Assembly (NCBI GenBank): GCA_963767645.1
Contig: CAVYEW010000019.1
Span: 1-27,265, forward strand
Direction: 5' to 3'
DNA length: 27,265 nt
From: DATFDN01 sp963767645
Lineage (GTDB): Bacteria; Pseudomonadota; Alphaproteobacteria; Acetobacterales; Acetobacteraceae
Of this stretch, positions 17,675 to 24,655 are shown piece after piece; position 1 is the first letter of the stretch, and every line of letters begins with the position of its first letter. The position numbers and the translations under genes are program-made. The notes under the pieces were generated by a model that was given only the letters and a program-made list of their open reading frames with translations, was not told the DNA's origin and did no database searches.

Positions 17675-18252
17675 TGCGCATCGTCGCGGGTGTCTGGCGC
17701 GGCCGGCGCATCGTTGCCCCGTCCGGCGCGGAGACACGTCCGACCGCTGACCGGGTGCGCCAAGCGCTGTTCGACATGCTGCTGCATGCTCCGTGGGGTG
17801 GGCGCGCATCCATCGATGGCGCTCAGGTGCTCGACGCTTTCGCCGGTAGCGGCGCCCTGGGCCTGGAGGCGCTGTCGCGGGGGGCCGCCCGGGTCACTTT
17901 CATCGAGCGCGACCGCGCCGCGCTGGCGGCGCTGCGGGCCAATATCGCCGAACTGTGCCCTACTGAGCGCGCGCGCGTGATTGCCGGCGACGCGCTCAGC
18001 CCACCGCGCGCTTCCTCCGCATGCGGCCTGGTTTTCCTTGATCCGCCCTATGGCAGCGATACCGTCCCGCGCGCGGTCGCGGCGCTAGCCGCCGCCGGGT
18101 GGTTCGTGCCCGGCGCGCTGATCGCCGCCGAGACCGCGCGCGACGAGTCCTGTCCGACCCAGTTCCCGCCGCTCGTTGAGCGGGCGCACGGCGCTGCTAA
18201 GCTGACCGTGTGGCGCTGGCAGGCCGATGCAGCGTCCCGAGAGTTTGTTTGA
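17674..18252 (+). CDS. rsmD: 16S rRNA (guanine966-N2)-methyltransferase RsmD
   Basis: RsmD uses SAM to methylate N2 of G966 in 16S rRNA. The 192-residue protein starts with the family hallmark M-R-I-V-A-G-x-W-R-G-R-R-I and continues R-P-T-A-D-R-V-R-Q-A-L-F-D-M-L. It has the SAM motif L-D-A-F-A-G-S-G-A-L-G-L-E-A-L-S-R-G and the catalytic D-P-P-Y (in F-L-D-P-P-Y-G). All key residues are present and the length is standard. It is translationally coupled to the upstream pseudouridine synthase. It ends 20 bp before the convergent tetR gene. Confidence 0.95.
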
Positions 18253-18272
18253 GAACTCGAGCGGGCATAGCA

Positions 18273-18911
18273 TCATCCGTTAACTTGAATGCTGGTGAGC
18301 ACTGCCTCAAGCAGGGTCTCGGCGTCCGCCCCGTCCGGCAATGTGGCAATCGTTCCGCGCAGGCGTCCATCCAACAGCAGAACTGCAAACCCATGAACGA
18401 GGGACCAGACCGCGGTGCCCCGCGCTGCTGCGTCTAACGGCTGCAATGGCTTGCTGGGCCCTGCAACCGCGGCAACCCCATCACGCAACGCTTCCCGCGC
18501 GCGCCCGATCGCCTGCCGCAGGCCGGGGCGCTCGGGATCGAGGCGTTCGCTGCGGAACATTAGCACGAACAAGCCGGGATGGGCGCAGGCGAAGTGAACG
18601 TAGGCGCGCCCCATTGCCTGCATCCGTGCTCTTGGATCGGTGCCCGCCTGCTCCGTTGCGGCGGCCAGCGCCGCGCTGAACCGGCGATAGCCCTCTGCCG
18701 CCAAGTCGCTCAGCAAACCGGTGAGATCTCCGAAATGATGGGCGGGCGCGGCATGGGATACCCCAGCAGCCCGGGCGGCCGCGCGCAAACTAAGCGCCTG
18801 GATGCCGTCTCGCTCCAAGATTCTTTCCGTGGCGGCCAGAAGGGCCGCCCGCAGATCGCCATGGTGATACGGAGTGGGTCGGGAGGCACGCGCCGCTTCG
18901 AGTTTGGTCAC
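18273..18911 (-). CDS. TetR/AcrR family transcriptional regulator (WHG-type C-terminal domain)
   Basis: This is a homodimeric repressor type. The helix-turn-helix lies at about 17–65: Y-H-H-G-D-L-R-A-A-L-L-A-A, then L-S-L-R-A-A-A-R-A-A-G-V-S-H-A-A-P-A-H-H-F. The ligand-binding part has a W-S-L-V-H-G-F-A-V-L-L motif, typical of the WHG subgroup. At 212 residues it is full length. The start is a GTG at 18911 with no clear ribosome-binding site; an operator-like CTAGACAC lies only 3 bp upstream, so the message may be nearly leaderless. It is divergent from the membrane protein gene at 19035, the most likely regulated target besides itself. Confidence 0.92.
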   Translation of the reverse strand: MTKLEAARASRPTPYHHGDLRAALLAATERILERDGIQALSLRAAARAAGVSHAAPAHHFGDLTGLLSDLAAEGYRRFSAALAAATEQAGTDPRARMQAMGRAYVHFACAHPGLFVLMFRSERLDPERPGLRQAIGRAREALRDGVAAVAGPSKPLQPLDAAARGTAVWSLVHGFAVLLLDGRLRGTIATLPDGADAETLLEAVLTSIQVNG

Positions 18912-18914
18912 GAA

Positions 18915-18986
18915 CTAGACACCGAAAAGATCAGGGTTGACGCGGTGAGCTTGGGGCCTCTACATGCCTATCTTGCCAGTGTCTAG
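18915..18986. promoter_or_regulatory. Paired operator-like sites and possible promoter between tetR and the membrane protein gene
   Basis: An 8-bp sequence CTAGACAC (18915–18922) occurs inverted as GTGTCTAG (18979–18986). Each is half of, or an imperfect copy of, the palindrome TGTCTAGACA. One abuts the tetR start; the other lies 48 bp before the divergent gene. Between them, TTGACG (18937–18942) followed after 18 bp by TACATG could be a weak rightward promoter. The layout suits TetR autoregulation and control of the neighbour. The repeats are seen; regulator binding is inferred. Confidence 0.45.
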
Positions 18987-19034
18987 ATGAGCGCGGCGTG
19001 AGTCCCCCCTATCGGCTGGCACGGAGAATGTGCA

Positions 19035-19589
19035 ATGAATATCCTACTAGCCTTCGCACCTTTCTTTGTCTTCATTACGCTAGAGCGGACTGTCGGCGTC
19101 GAATTAGGTTTGCTGGGAGCCACGGCGGCAGCGCTGCTTCTGCTGTTGAATGACGTCCTGATCCGACGCCGCCGGCCCAAGGTGCTGGAGATCGGCACGG
19201 TGCTTCTGTTCGGGCTTCTGGCAACCTACAGCGCGGTGGCCGGCGCGGAGTGGTCCGTCGCGGGCGTGCGGCTAGCCGTGGATGCTGGCCTTCTGCTGAT
19301 CGTCCTGGTCTCCATGGCAATCAGCCAGCCATTCACCTTGCAATATGCCCGCGAGAGCGTGCCGAGCGATCTGTGGGGCCGGCCGGCATTCGTGCGTACC
19401 AACTACGTCATCACGACTGCCTGGGCCGCGGCCTTCGCCGCAATGGTTGCAGTGGACCTGGCCTGGGTCATGATGCCGAGTCTGCCGCCGAGGGTCGTTG
19501 TTATCGTCACGGTGCTGGCGATTTTGGGCGCCGTGCGCTTCACCGGCTGGTACCCCGAGCGTGCCCAGGCCCTTGCGCCCCGCGTCTGA
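19035..19589 (+). CDS. Uncharacterised multi-pass inner-membrane protein
   Basis: The 184-residue protein is strongly hydrophobic, with about six predicted membrane spans near residues 4–20, 24–41, 54–70, 80–99, 122–144 and 150–168. Short basic loops separate them (I-R-R-R-R-P-K-V after span 2). Polar conserved-looking loops include F-T-L-Q-Y-A-R-E and R-T-N-Y-V-I-T, and the end is F-T-G-W-Y-P-E-R-A. These look like a real family but no function is recognised. GGAG precedes ATG 19035. It is divergent from tetR and probably under its control, so a small efflux or permease-like role is conceivable but not shown. Confidence 0.8.
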   Translation: MNILLAFAPFFVFITLERTVGVELGLLGATAAALLLLLNDVLIRRRRPKVLEIGTVLLFGLLATYSAVAGAEWSVAGVRLAVDAGLLLIVLVSMAISQPFTLQYARESVPSDLWGRPAFVRTNYVITTAWAAAFAAMVAVDLAWVMMPSLPPRVVVIVTVLAILGAVRFTGWYPERAQALAPRV

Positions 19590-19609
19590 TGTCGAATGGG
19601 TCAACCCAA

Positions 19610-19625
19610 ACGCCCCAGCGGGCGT
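19610..19625 (-). terminator. Possible terminator between convergent membrane protein and HAD genes
   Basis: A 6-bp stem, ACGCCC / GGGCGT, with a 4-base loop lies between the convergent ends of the two genes. Read on the minus strand it is followed by TTTGGGTT, a weak T-run. It may end the HAD transcript. The stem is short, so confidence is low. Confidence 0.35.
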
Positions 19626-19663
19626 GAGAGCCGGTCGCATGACGCGGATGGAAAGACGACGTC

Positions 19664-20327
19664 CTAAGCGATCGGGGATTGGTCTGTACCGGGCCAGGAG
19701 GTCCGCCGGATCCTTGTAGATTGCGATGCAGCCGGCCTTTCTCAGTTCCTCTTCAGGGAAGCCGCCGCACAGCAGGCCGATAGTGCGCAGGCCGGCCTTG
19801 CCCGCGGCTTCGGCGTCGTAGGGCGCGTCGCCGACCACGATGACGTCCTCGGGCCGCAGGTCGCCAAGGCGCTTCATGGCCGCCTCAAAAATATCAGGGT
19901 GCGGCTTGCTCTTCTCGGCATCATCCGACGATGTCTCGGTCTGGATCAGATCCTCGATCCGCGCCACCTTCTTGTACACCTCGAGCTCGTCCTCCTTGGC
20001 GGAGGAGGCGAGCGCGATCCGTTTGCCGTCGCGCCGGAGCCGCTCGAACAGTTCGCGCACTTGGGGGAATGCCGTGACGCGCGGCAGATACCGCTCGCGC
20101 AGTATCTTCCCGCGATGCTCCTCAAGCGCCTCGCCCTTCTGCTCCAGCTCGTCGCGGCTCAGGAAGACGGGCATGAGTTGGTCGCCGCCCTTGCCGATCT
20201 GGCTGCGCACCTCCTGGAAGCCGACCTCGTGGCCGAAGTCGCGGAACGCTTCCTGCCACGCCTTGGCATGAAGATCGACGGTATCGACCAGGGTGCCGTC
20301 CACATCGAAGATGACCGCTTCTGACAC
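19664..20327 (-). pseudogene. HAD-superfamily phosphatase (β-phosphoglucomutase-like), +1 frameshift six codons before its natural stop
   Basis: This is a HAD subfamily I hydrolase with all core motifs: the nucleophile motif D-V-D-G-T-L-V-D-T at the N-terminus, motif II A-L-A-S-S-A-K, the Lys in K-S-K-P-H-P-D-I-F, and the motif III/IV acid pair V-V-G-D-A-P-Y-D. The frame is normal to L-L-A-R-Y. One extra base (position 19685) then diverts it into 137 non-homologous residues, antisense to the membrane protein gene, ending at 19272. Skipping that base gives D-Q-S-P-I-A and a stop at 19664, for 220 residues. This is the natural family end. The substrate is unknown, probably a phosphosugar or other small phosphate ester. 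The enzyme core is complete in either version. Confidence 0.88.
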
Positions 20328-20444
20328 GCTTGTCTGCTCCGCCCGATGTTTCCCCTTACGCTATAGCTATCCCGGCGTTCCGCTCCGCTTTCGTCACCGA
20401 ATTGGGAGGCGCAAACTGCCGACAGCCGAGAGGAGGATTACGCA

Positions 20445-21455
20445 ATGCGGTTCGCGGCGATCGGGCTGGACCACCGCCACATCTACGATCTCGCGCAGGG
20501 ACTGCTTGAGGCGGGGTGCGAGTGCGCCGGCTACTGCCCGGAAACCACGGACGGGCGCGTGCTCGCCGGATTCCGCAGCCGGTTCCCGGAGGTGCCGGCG
20601 ATTGCCCGCGAGCAACTGCTGGACGATCGGACGATCGCCCTGATAGCCCTCGCCGCCGTGCCGTCCGAGCGCGGCCCGATCGCGATCGCGGCGATGCGGC
20701 GCGGCAAGGACGTCATCGTGGACAAGCCGGGCGTCGCGACGCTGGACGAGCTCGCCCAAGTGGAACGCGCGGCGTCCGAGACCGGGCGCATCTGGTCGGT
20801 ATGCTTCTCCGAGCGGTTCCTGACGCCCTCCACCGGCAAGGCGCTGGAGATCGTGCGATCCGGCGGGATCGGGCGGGTGGTGCAGACCTTGGGGCTGGGG
20901 CCGCACCGGCTGAACCGCGACCTGCGCCCCGCCTGGTTCTGGGACCGCACGACCTATGGCGGAATCCTGAACGACATTGCCAGCCACCAGATCGACCAGT
21001 TCCTCGCCTTCACCGGCGCCGCGGATGCCGAGATCGTCTCCGCCACTGTGGGCGAATACGGCACCGCGCCGGGCTTCGAGGATTTCGGTGAGATCGTGCT
21101 GCAAGCGGATGCGGCGCGCGGCTACGTGCGGGTCGACTGGTTCACTCCGGATGGCCTGCCGACCTGGGGCGACGGGCGGATCATCGTCACCGGAACCGAG
21201 GGGATGATCGAGCTTCGCAAATACGTCGACATCGCCGGGCGCGACGGCACCGATCACCTATTCCTGATTGATCGCGCCGGGACGCGGCACATCGACTGCG
21301 CGCACCTCCCGGTCACGTATTTCCGGGACATCGCCCATGACGTCGCGCATCGGACCGCGACCGCCATGCCGCGGAGTTACCCGTTCACGGTCACTCGGCT
21401 GGCGCTCGAAGCACAGGCGCGGGCAACCCGCTTCGTGCCGAAGATGCGCGCGTGA
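20445..21455 (+). CDS. Gfo/Idh/MocA family NAD(P)-dependent oxidoreductase
   Basis: This family oxidises or reduces sugars, inositols and related polyols using NAD(P). The 336-residue protein opens with a β-strand and nucleotide-binding loop, F-A-A-I-G-L-D-H-R-H. This lacks the classical G-x-G-x-x-G, as in some subgroups. It has the conserved Lys in D-V-I-V-D-K-P-G-V-A-T and the C-terminal-domain motif D-I-A-S-H-Q-I-D-Q-F-L-A-F-T-G, whose Asp and His lie in the usual active-site position. AGGAGG at 20431–20436 precedes ATG 20445. Its stop overlaps the start of the chromate transporter gene, although the two have no obvious shared pathway. The substrate cannot be named. Confidence 0.92.
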   Translation: MRFAAIGLDHRHIYDLAQGLLEAGCECAGYCPETTDGRVLAGFRSRFPEVPAIAREQLLDDRTIALIALAAVPSERGPIAIAAMRRGKDVIVDKPGVATLDELAQVERAASETGRIWSVCFSERFLTPSTGKALEIVRSGGIGRVVQTLGLGPHRLNRDLRPAWFWDRTTYGGILNDIASHQIDQFLAFTGAADAEIVSATVGEYGTAPGFEDFGEIVLQADAARGYVRVDWFTPDGLPTWGDGRIIVTGTEGMIELRKYVDIAGRDGTDHLFLIDRAGTRHIDCAHLPVTYFRDIAHDVAHRTATAMPRSYPFTVTRLALEAQARATRFVPKMRA

Positions 21456-22645
21456 GGCACGCAAAGGGCACGGGCGCGGGCGAGGTGCTCCTTGTGACGC
21501 TGGGACTGGGCCTCACCTCGTTCGGCGGGCCGATCGCCCATCTTGGCTATTTCGAGCGTACCTATGTGCGCGAGCGTCAATGGGTTTCGGCTGAGGAATA
21601 CGCGGGCCTCGCCGCGCTCTGCCAGATACTGCCCGGTCCGGCGAGCAGCCAGACCGGGTTCCTGGTAGGGCTGCGCCGGGCCGGGCTGCCGGGCGCGGTT
21701 GCCGCCTGGGTCGGCTTCACGCTGCCCTCGGCGGTCCTGATGCTCGCCTTCGGGCTGGCTGCGCCGCACATGCAGGGGCGCGCGCTCGACGCGGTCCTGC
21801 ATGGCCTCAAGCTGGTCGCGGTCGCCGTGGTGGCCCAGGCGGTCTGGAGCATGGCGCGCAAGCTGTGCCCGGACCGGACCCGCGCGACGTTGGCGCTGGC
21901 CGCTGCCGCGCTACTGCTCGTCAAGGGCAGCCCTGGCATGCAGATCCTAGCGCTGGCGATCGGCGCGGCGGGAGGCGCGCTTCTCTGCCGCAAGCTTCCC
22001 GTTGTCTCAGCGTTACCGATCATGCCCGTGAGCCCGCGGGCGAGCGGCTTGGCATTGGCGATTTTTTTTGCCCTGTTGATCGCGCTGCCGCTGGCGAGCC
22101 GCGTCGCGCCGCACTCCCTGCTCGCGCTTGCAGGGATATTCTACAAATCGGGCGCCCTGGTGTTCGGCGGCGGCCATGTGGTGCTGCCGCTGTTGCGCGC
22201 GGCGCTAGTGCCGGGATGGTTGTCCGACAATGCCTTTCTGGCCGGCTATGGCGTCGCGCAAGCCGTGCCGGGGCCGCTCTTCACGTTCTCCGCCTATCTT
22301 GGCGCAGTGATGGCTCCGAGCGGGTCGGCCTTGCTATGGTCGGTGGCCGCGCTGGTGTTCATGTTCCTGCCCGGCATCCTGGTGGTTCTTGCCGGACTGC
22401 CGCTGTGGACGTGGTTGGCACGGCATCCGGCGGCGCAAGGCGGCCTTGCAGGGATAAACGCCGCCGTCGTGGGGGTGCTCGGGGCGGCGCTGTATGATCC
22501 GATCTGGGTCAGCGCCGTGCGCGCCGGGGCGGACGTGGCGATCGCGCTTGCCGGGCTTCTGCTGCTGGAAGTCTGGCGCATGCCACCACTCGGGATCGTG
22601 GTATTCTGCGTTGGCGGGGCGTTGCTGGCCTCGGCGACGGCGTAG
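21452..22645 (+). CDS. chrA: ChrA-type chromate efflux transporter (long, two-domain form)
   Basis: CHR transporters export chromate across the inner membrane. The 397-residue protein has two CHR domains. The N-terminal one carries T-S-F-G-G-P-I-A-H-L-G-Y-F-E-R and L-C-Q-I-L-P-G-P-A-S-S-Q. The C-terminal one carries F-G-G-G-H-V-V-L-P-L-L and G-V-A-Q-A-V-P-G-P-L-F. Ten or more hydrophobic spans are visible. The GTG start overlaps the upstream oxidoreductase stop (GTGA). No chrB regulator is in view, so its expression may follow the upstream gene. The transported ion is inferred from family; sulfate-like oxyanions remain possible. Confidence 0.92.
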   Translation: MRHAKGTGAGEVLLVTLGLGLTSFGGPIAHLGYFERTYVRERQWVSAEEYAGLAALCQILPGPASSQTGFLVGLRRAGLPGAVAAWVGFTLPSAVLMLAFGLAAPHMQGRALDAVLHGLKLVAVAVVAQAVWSMARKLCPDRTRATLALAAAALLLVKGSPGMQILALAIGAAGGALLCRKLPVVSALPIMPVSPRASGLALAIFFALLIALPLASRVAPHSLLALAGIFYKSGALVFGGGHVVLPLLRAALVPGWLSDNAFLAGYGVAQAVPGPLFTFSAYLGAVMAPSGSALLWSVAALVFMFLPGILVVLAGLPLWTWLARHPAAQGGLAGINAAVVGVLGAALYDPIWVSAVRAGADVAIALAGLLLLEVWRMPPLGIVVFCVGGALLASATA

Positions 22646-22694
22646 CGCTATATGGGCAACCTTCCCGGACAGGTTGGAAAAACCCATACGGCGT

Positions 22695-22896
22695 ATGCTG
22701 CAACCCTGGTGACCGGGGCAGCTTCGAGTATATCGCCAGCGTCGACGCGGGGCTGGCCGTTGCCATCCTTTCGGGGCGCCACAACTCGCCGGATGATGGG
22801 ATCACCCCCAACCGCACCTGGTGCGAGGTCGTGCTGGCCAATCTGCTTCAGGTACGGCTGCCAGTCATGGCGGCCAGCCGGCGGAATCCTACTTAG
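22695..22896 (+). pseudogene. Likely tiny gene of unknown function, +1 frameshift near its start
   Basis: A 62-codon open stretch (22708–22893, stop TAG 22894–22896) reads D-R-G-S-F-E-Y-I-A-S-V-D-A-G-L-A-V-A-I-L early and R-T-W-C-E-V-V-L-A-N-L-L-Q-V-R-L late. Its third codon positions are strongly G/C-biased, as in genuine local genes. It has no start codon in its own frame. The nearest ATG (22695) reads M-L-Q-P-W and then TGA; skipping one base joins it to the open stretch, giving 66 residues. No family is recognised. The ribosome-binding site is weak. It converges with the small lipoprotein-like gene 12 bp away. Confidence 0.45.
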
Positions 22897-22908
22897 CCGC
22901 GCCGGCCT

Positions 22909-23104
22909 TCAGGGAGCCCGTGCCCGCGCCACCGCCTCGGACTGCGCGCGGGCGTGGTTCATGCCTTGGGCGATTGCCTCTACGTCGAGTTGCACTTGTC
23001 TTCGGTGCCAAGCGGCGCTCTCGTCAGGCGCGTCGGAGCGGACCAACATGGAGGCGCAGCTCGCCAAGCCGAAAAGGACCAAAAGGATCGCGGTGAGTTC
23101 TCAT
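22909..23104 (-). pseudogene. Likely small lipoprotein, +1 frameshift right after the start
   Basis: On the minus strand, the frame ending at TGA 22909–22911 reads L-T-A-I-L-L-V-L-F-G-L-A-S-C-A-S, a textbook lipoprotein signal peptide with an L-A-S-C lipobox. About 48 polar helical residues follow (W-H-R-R-Q-V-Q-L-D-V-E-A-I-A-Q). There is no start in this frame, because TGA immediately precedes it. ATG 23104 begins one base out of frame; removing one base within ATGAGAACTC gives M-R-L-T-A-I-L-L, or equivalently M-E-L-T, for a 64-residue protein. Membrane attachment is inferred from the lipobox. No family is recognised. The ribosome-binding site is weak. Confidence 0.5.
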
Positions 23105-23174
23105 GCTGTCCGGCTCGGGTCAGGCTGCGCTGAGTATGATCCTACGGTTCGCGCCGCGCCACGCCAAGCGGGAT

Positions 23175-23206
23175 CCGCAGGCAAGCCGGGCTTGCTGGAC
23201 CTGCGG
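23175..23206. other. Extended hairpin upstream of the molybdenum hydroxylase operon
   Basis: A 12-bp stem (CCGCAGGCAAGC pairing with GCTTGC and CTGCGG) with a 3-base loop and a 5-base bulge lies about 80 bp before the operon start. It may be a leader structure or an operator for the operon. No T-run follows, so it is not an obvious terminator. The rest of the 182 bp between the lipoprotein-like gene and 23287 shows nothing recognisable beyond AGGAG before the first gene. Confidence 0.4.
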
Positions 23207-23286
23207 CGCTACCCGGCGGTAGGATGGCCGACCCACTCGCGGGGGAGTGAAACGGCGCGCTGGAGCGCGCCAAGCCAGGAGCAAGC

Positions 23287-24159
23287 ATGTCCAGCCTTCA
23301 TTACGCCTCGCCGACGACGGTCAACGAGGCCGTCGCCCTGCTGGCCGGGGCGCCCGGTCTTGCCAAGGTGCTGTCCGGCGGCACCGATCTGTTGGTCCAG
23401 CTCCGTTCGGGCCGCGTGAAGCCCGAGCTTATTGTCGATACCAAGCGCCTGCCCGGCATCATCGGCATTCGCGAGGAGAACGGCGGCTTCGTCATCGGCG
23501 CCGCGACCCCGGGCGCCGTGCTGGAGGCCCATGAAGGGCTGAAGCGCGCCTATCCGGGCGTGGTCGAGGCCATGGACCTGATCGGCTCGACCCAAATCCA
23601 GGGCCGCGCCTCGCTGGCCGGCAATCTCTGCAATGCTTCCCCCGCTGCCGACAGCGTGCCGGCGATGATCGCCGCCGGCGCGATCGCGGTGGTGGTCGGC
23701 CCGGACGGGCGGCGCGAGGTGGCGGTGGAACAGATCCCCACGGGACCGGGCCGCACCTCGCTCGCCAAAGGCGAGTTCATCCTGGAATTCCGCTTGAAGT
23801 CTCGCCCGGCGCGCGCCTCCGATGCCTATCTCCGCTTCATACCGCGCACCGAGATGGACATTGCGGTGGTGGGCTGTGGGGTGAGTGTCACGTTGGATGC
23901 CCAAGGCGTCTGCACGGCGGCGCGGGTCAGCCTGGGCGCCGTCGCGCCGGTGCCCCTGCTGGTCGCCGAGGCCGCCGATGCGCTGATCGGATCGCGCCTG
24001 GACGACGCGGCCTTGGCCAAGCTGGATACGGCCGCGCAAGCCGCCTGCCGGCCAATCACCGACAAGCGCGGCACTGTCGAGTATCGCACCAAGGTCGCGG
24101 GCGTGCTCGCCCGACGCACCGCCGCCATCGCATTCGAGCGCGCCGAGCAGCGCGGATAA
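23287..24159 (+). CDS. FAD-binding subunit of a xanthine dehydrogenase/aldehyde oxidase-family molybdenum hydroxylase
   Basis: This is the medium (CoxM-like) subunit, which holds FAD and passes electrons from the 2Fe-2S clusters to the final acceptor. The 290-residue protein has the FAD diphosphate-binding motif K-V-L-S-G-G-T-D-L-L-V-Q. The second FAD motif (usually T-I-G-G-N-I) appears as S-L-A-G-N-L-C-N-A-S-P-A-A-D-S-V-P. A C-terminal CO-dehydrogenase-flavoprotein domain follows (V-S-L-G-A-V-A-P-V-P). AGGAG at 23277–23281 supports ATG 23287. It is the first gene of a three-subunit operon in the order FAD, Fe-S, Mo. The substrate is not determined. Confidence 0.95.
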   Translation: MSSLHYASPTTVNEAVALLAGAPGLAKVLSGGTDLLVQLRSGRVKPELIVDTKRLPGIIGIREENGGFVIGAATPGAVLEAHEGLKRAYPGVVEAMDLIGSTQIQGRASLAGNLCNASPAADSVPAMIAAGAIAVVVGPDGRREVAVEQIPTGPGRTSLAKGEFILEFRLKSRPARASDAYLRFIPRTEMDIAVVGCGVSVTLDAQGVCTAARVSLGAVAPVPLLVAEAADALIGSRLDDAALAKLDTAAQAACRPITDKRGTVEYRTKVAGVLARRTAAIAFERAEQRG

Positions 24160-24166
24160 GGACATC

Positions 24167-24655
24167 ATGAGCAAGCATCACGTCACCACGACGATCAACG
24201 GCGAGCTGGTCGAGTTCCTGTGCGAGACGCAGGAGACAATGCTCGACGTACTGCGCAATACGCTGAGCCTGACCGGCAGCAAGGAAGGCTGCGCTTCGGG
24301 CGATTGCGGCGCGTGCAGCGTCATCTGCGACGGCAAGCTGGTCTGCTCCTGCCTGATGCTGGGCGTGGAAGCCGAGGGGCGCGCGATCACCACCGTGGAA
24401 GGCATCGCTGATGGCGACGAGCTGCACCCGGTGCAGCGCAAGTTCCTCGAGCACGCGGCCTTGCAGTGCGGGTTCTGCACCCCTGGCCTGATCGTCGCCT
24501 CCAAGGCGCTGCTCGACGAGAACCCGAACCCGACCGAGGAGGAGGCACGTTACTGGCTCGCCGGCAATCTCTGCCGCTGTACGGGCTACGACAAGATCCT
24601 GGCGGCCGTCATGGATGCCGCCGCCGAGATGCGCGGGGAGAGGGCAGCAGCATGA
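24167..24655 (+). CDS. 2Fe-2S subunit of the molybdenum hydroxylase
   Basis: The small (CoxS-like) subunit carries two 2Fe-2S clusters that relay electrons from molybdenum to FAD. In 162 residues all eight ligands are present. C42, C47, C50 and C62 (E-G-C-A-S-G-D-C-G-A-C) form the plant-ferredoxin-like cluster. C101, C104, C136 and C138 (Q-C-G-F-C-T-P-G-L and L-C-R-C-T-G-Y) form the second. It starts 8 bp after the FAD gene, and its stop overlaps the ATG of the large subunit (ATGA). The enzyme acts in the cytoplasm as no Tat signal is present. Confidence 0.96.
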   Translation: MSKHHVTTTINGELVEFLCETQETMLDVLRNTLSLTGSKEGCASGDCGACSVICDGKLVCSCLMLGVEAEGRAITTVEGIADGDELHPVQRKFLEHAALQCGFCTPGLIVASKALLDENPNPTEEEARYWLAGNLCRCTGYDKILAAVMDAAAEMRGERAAA

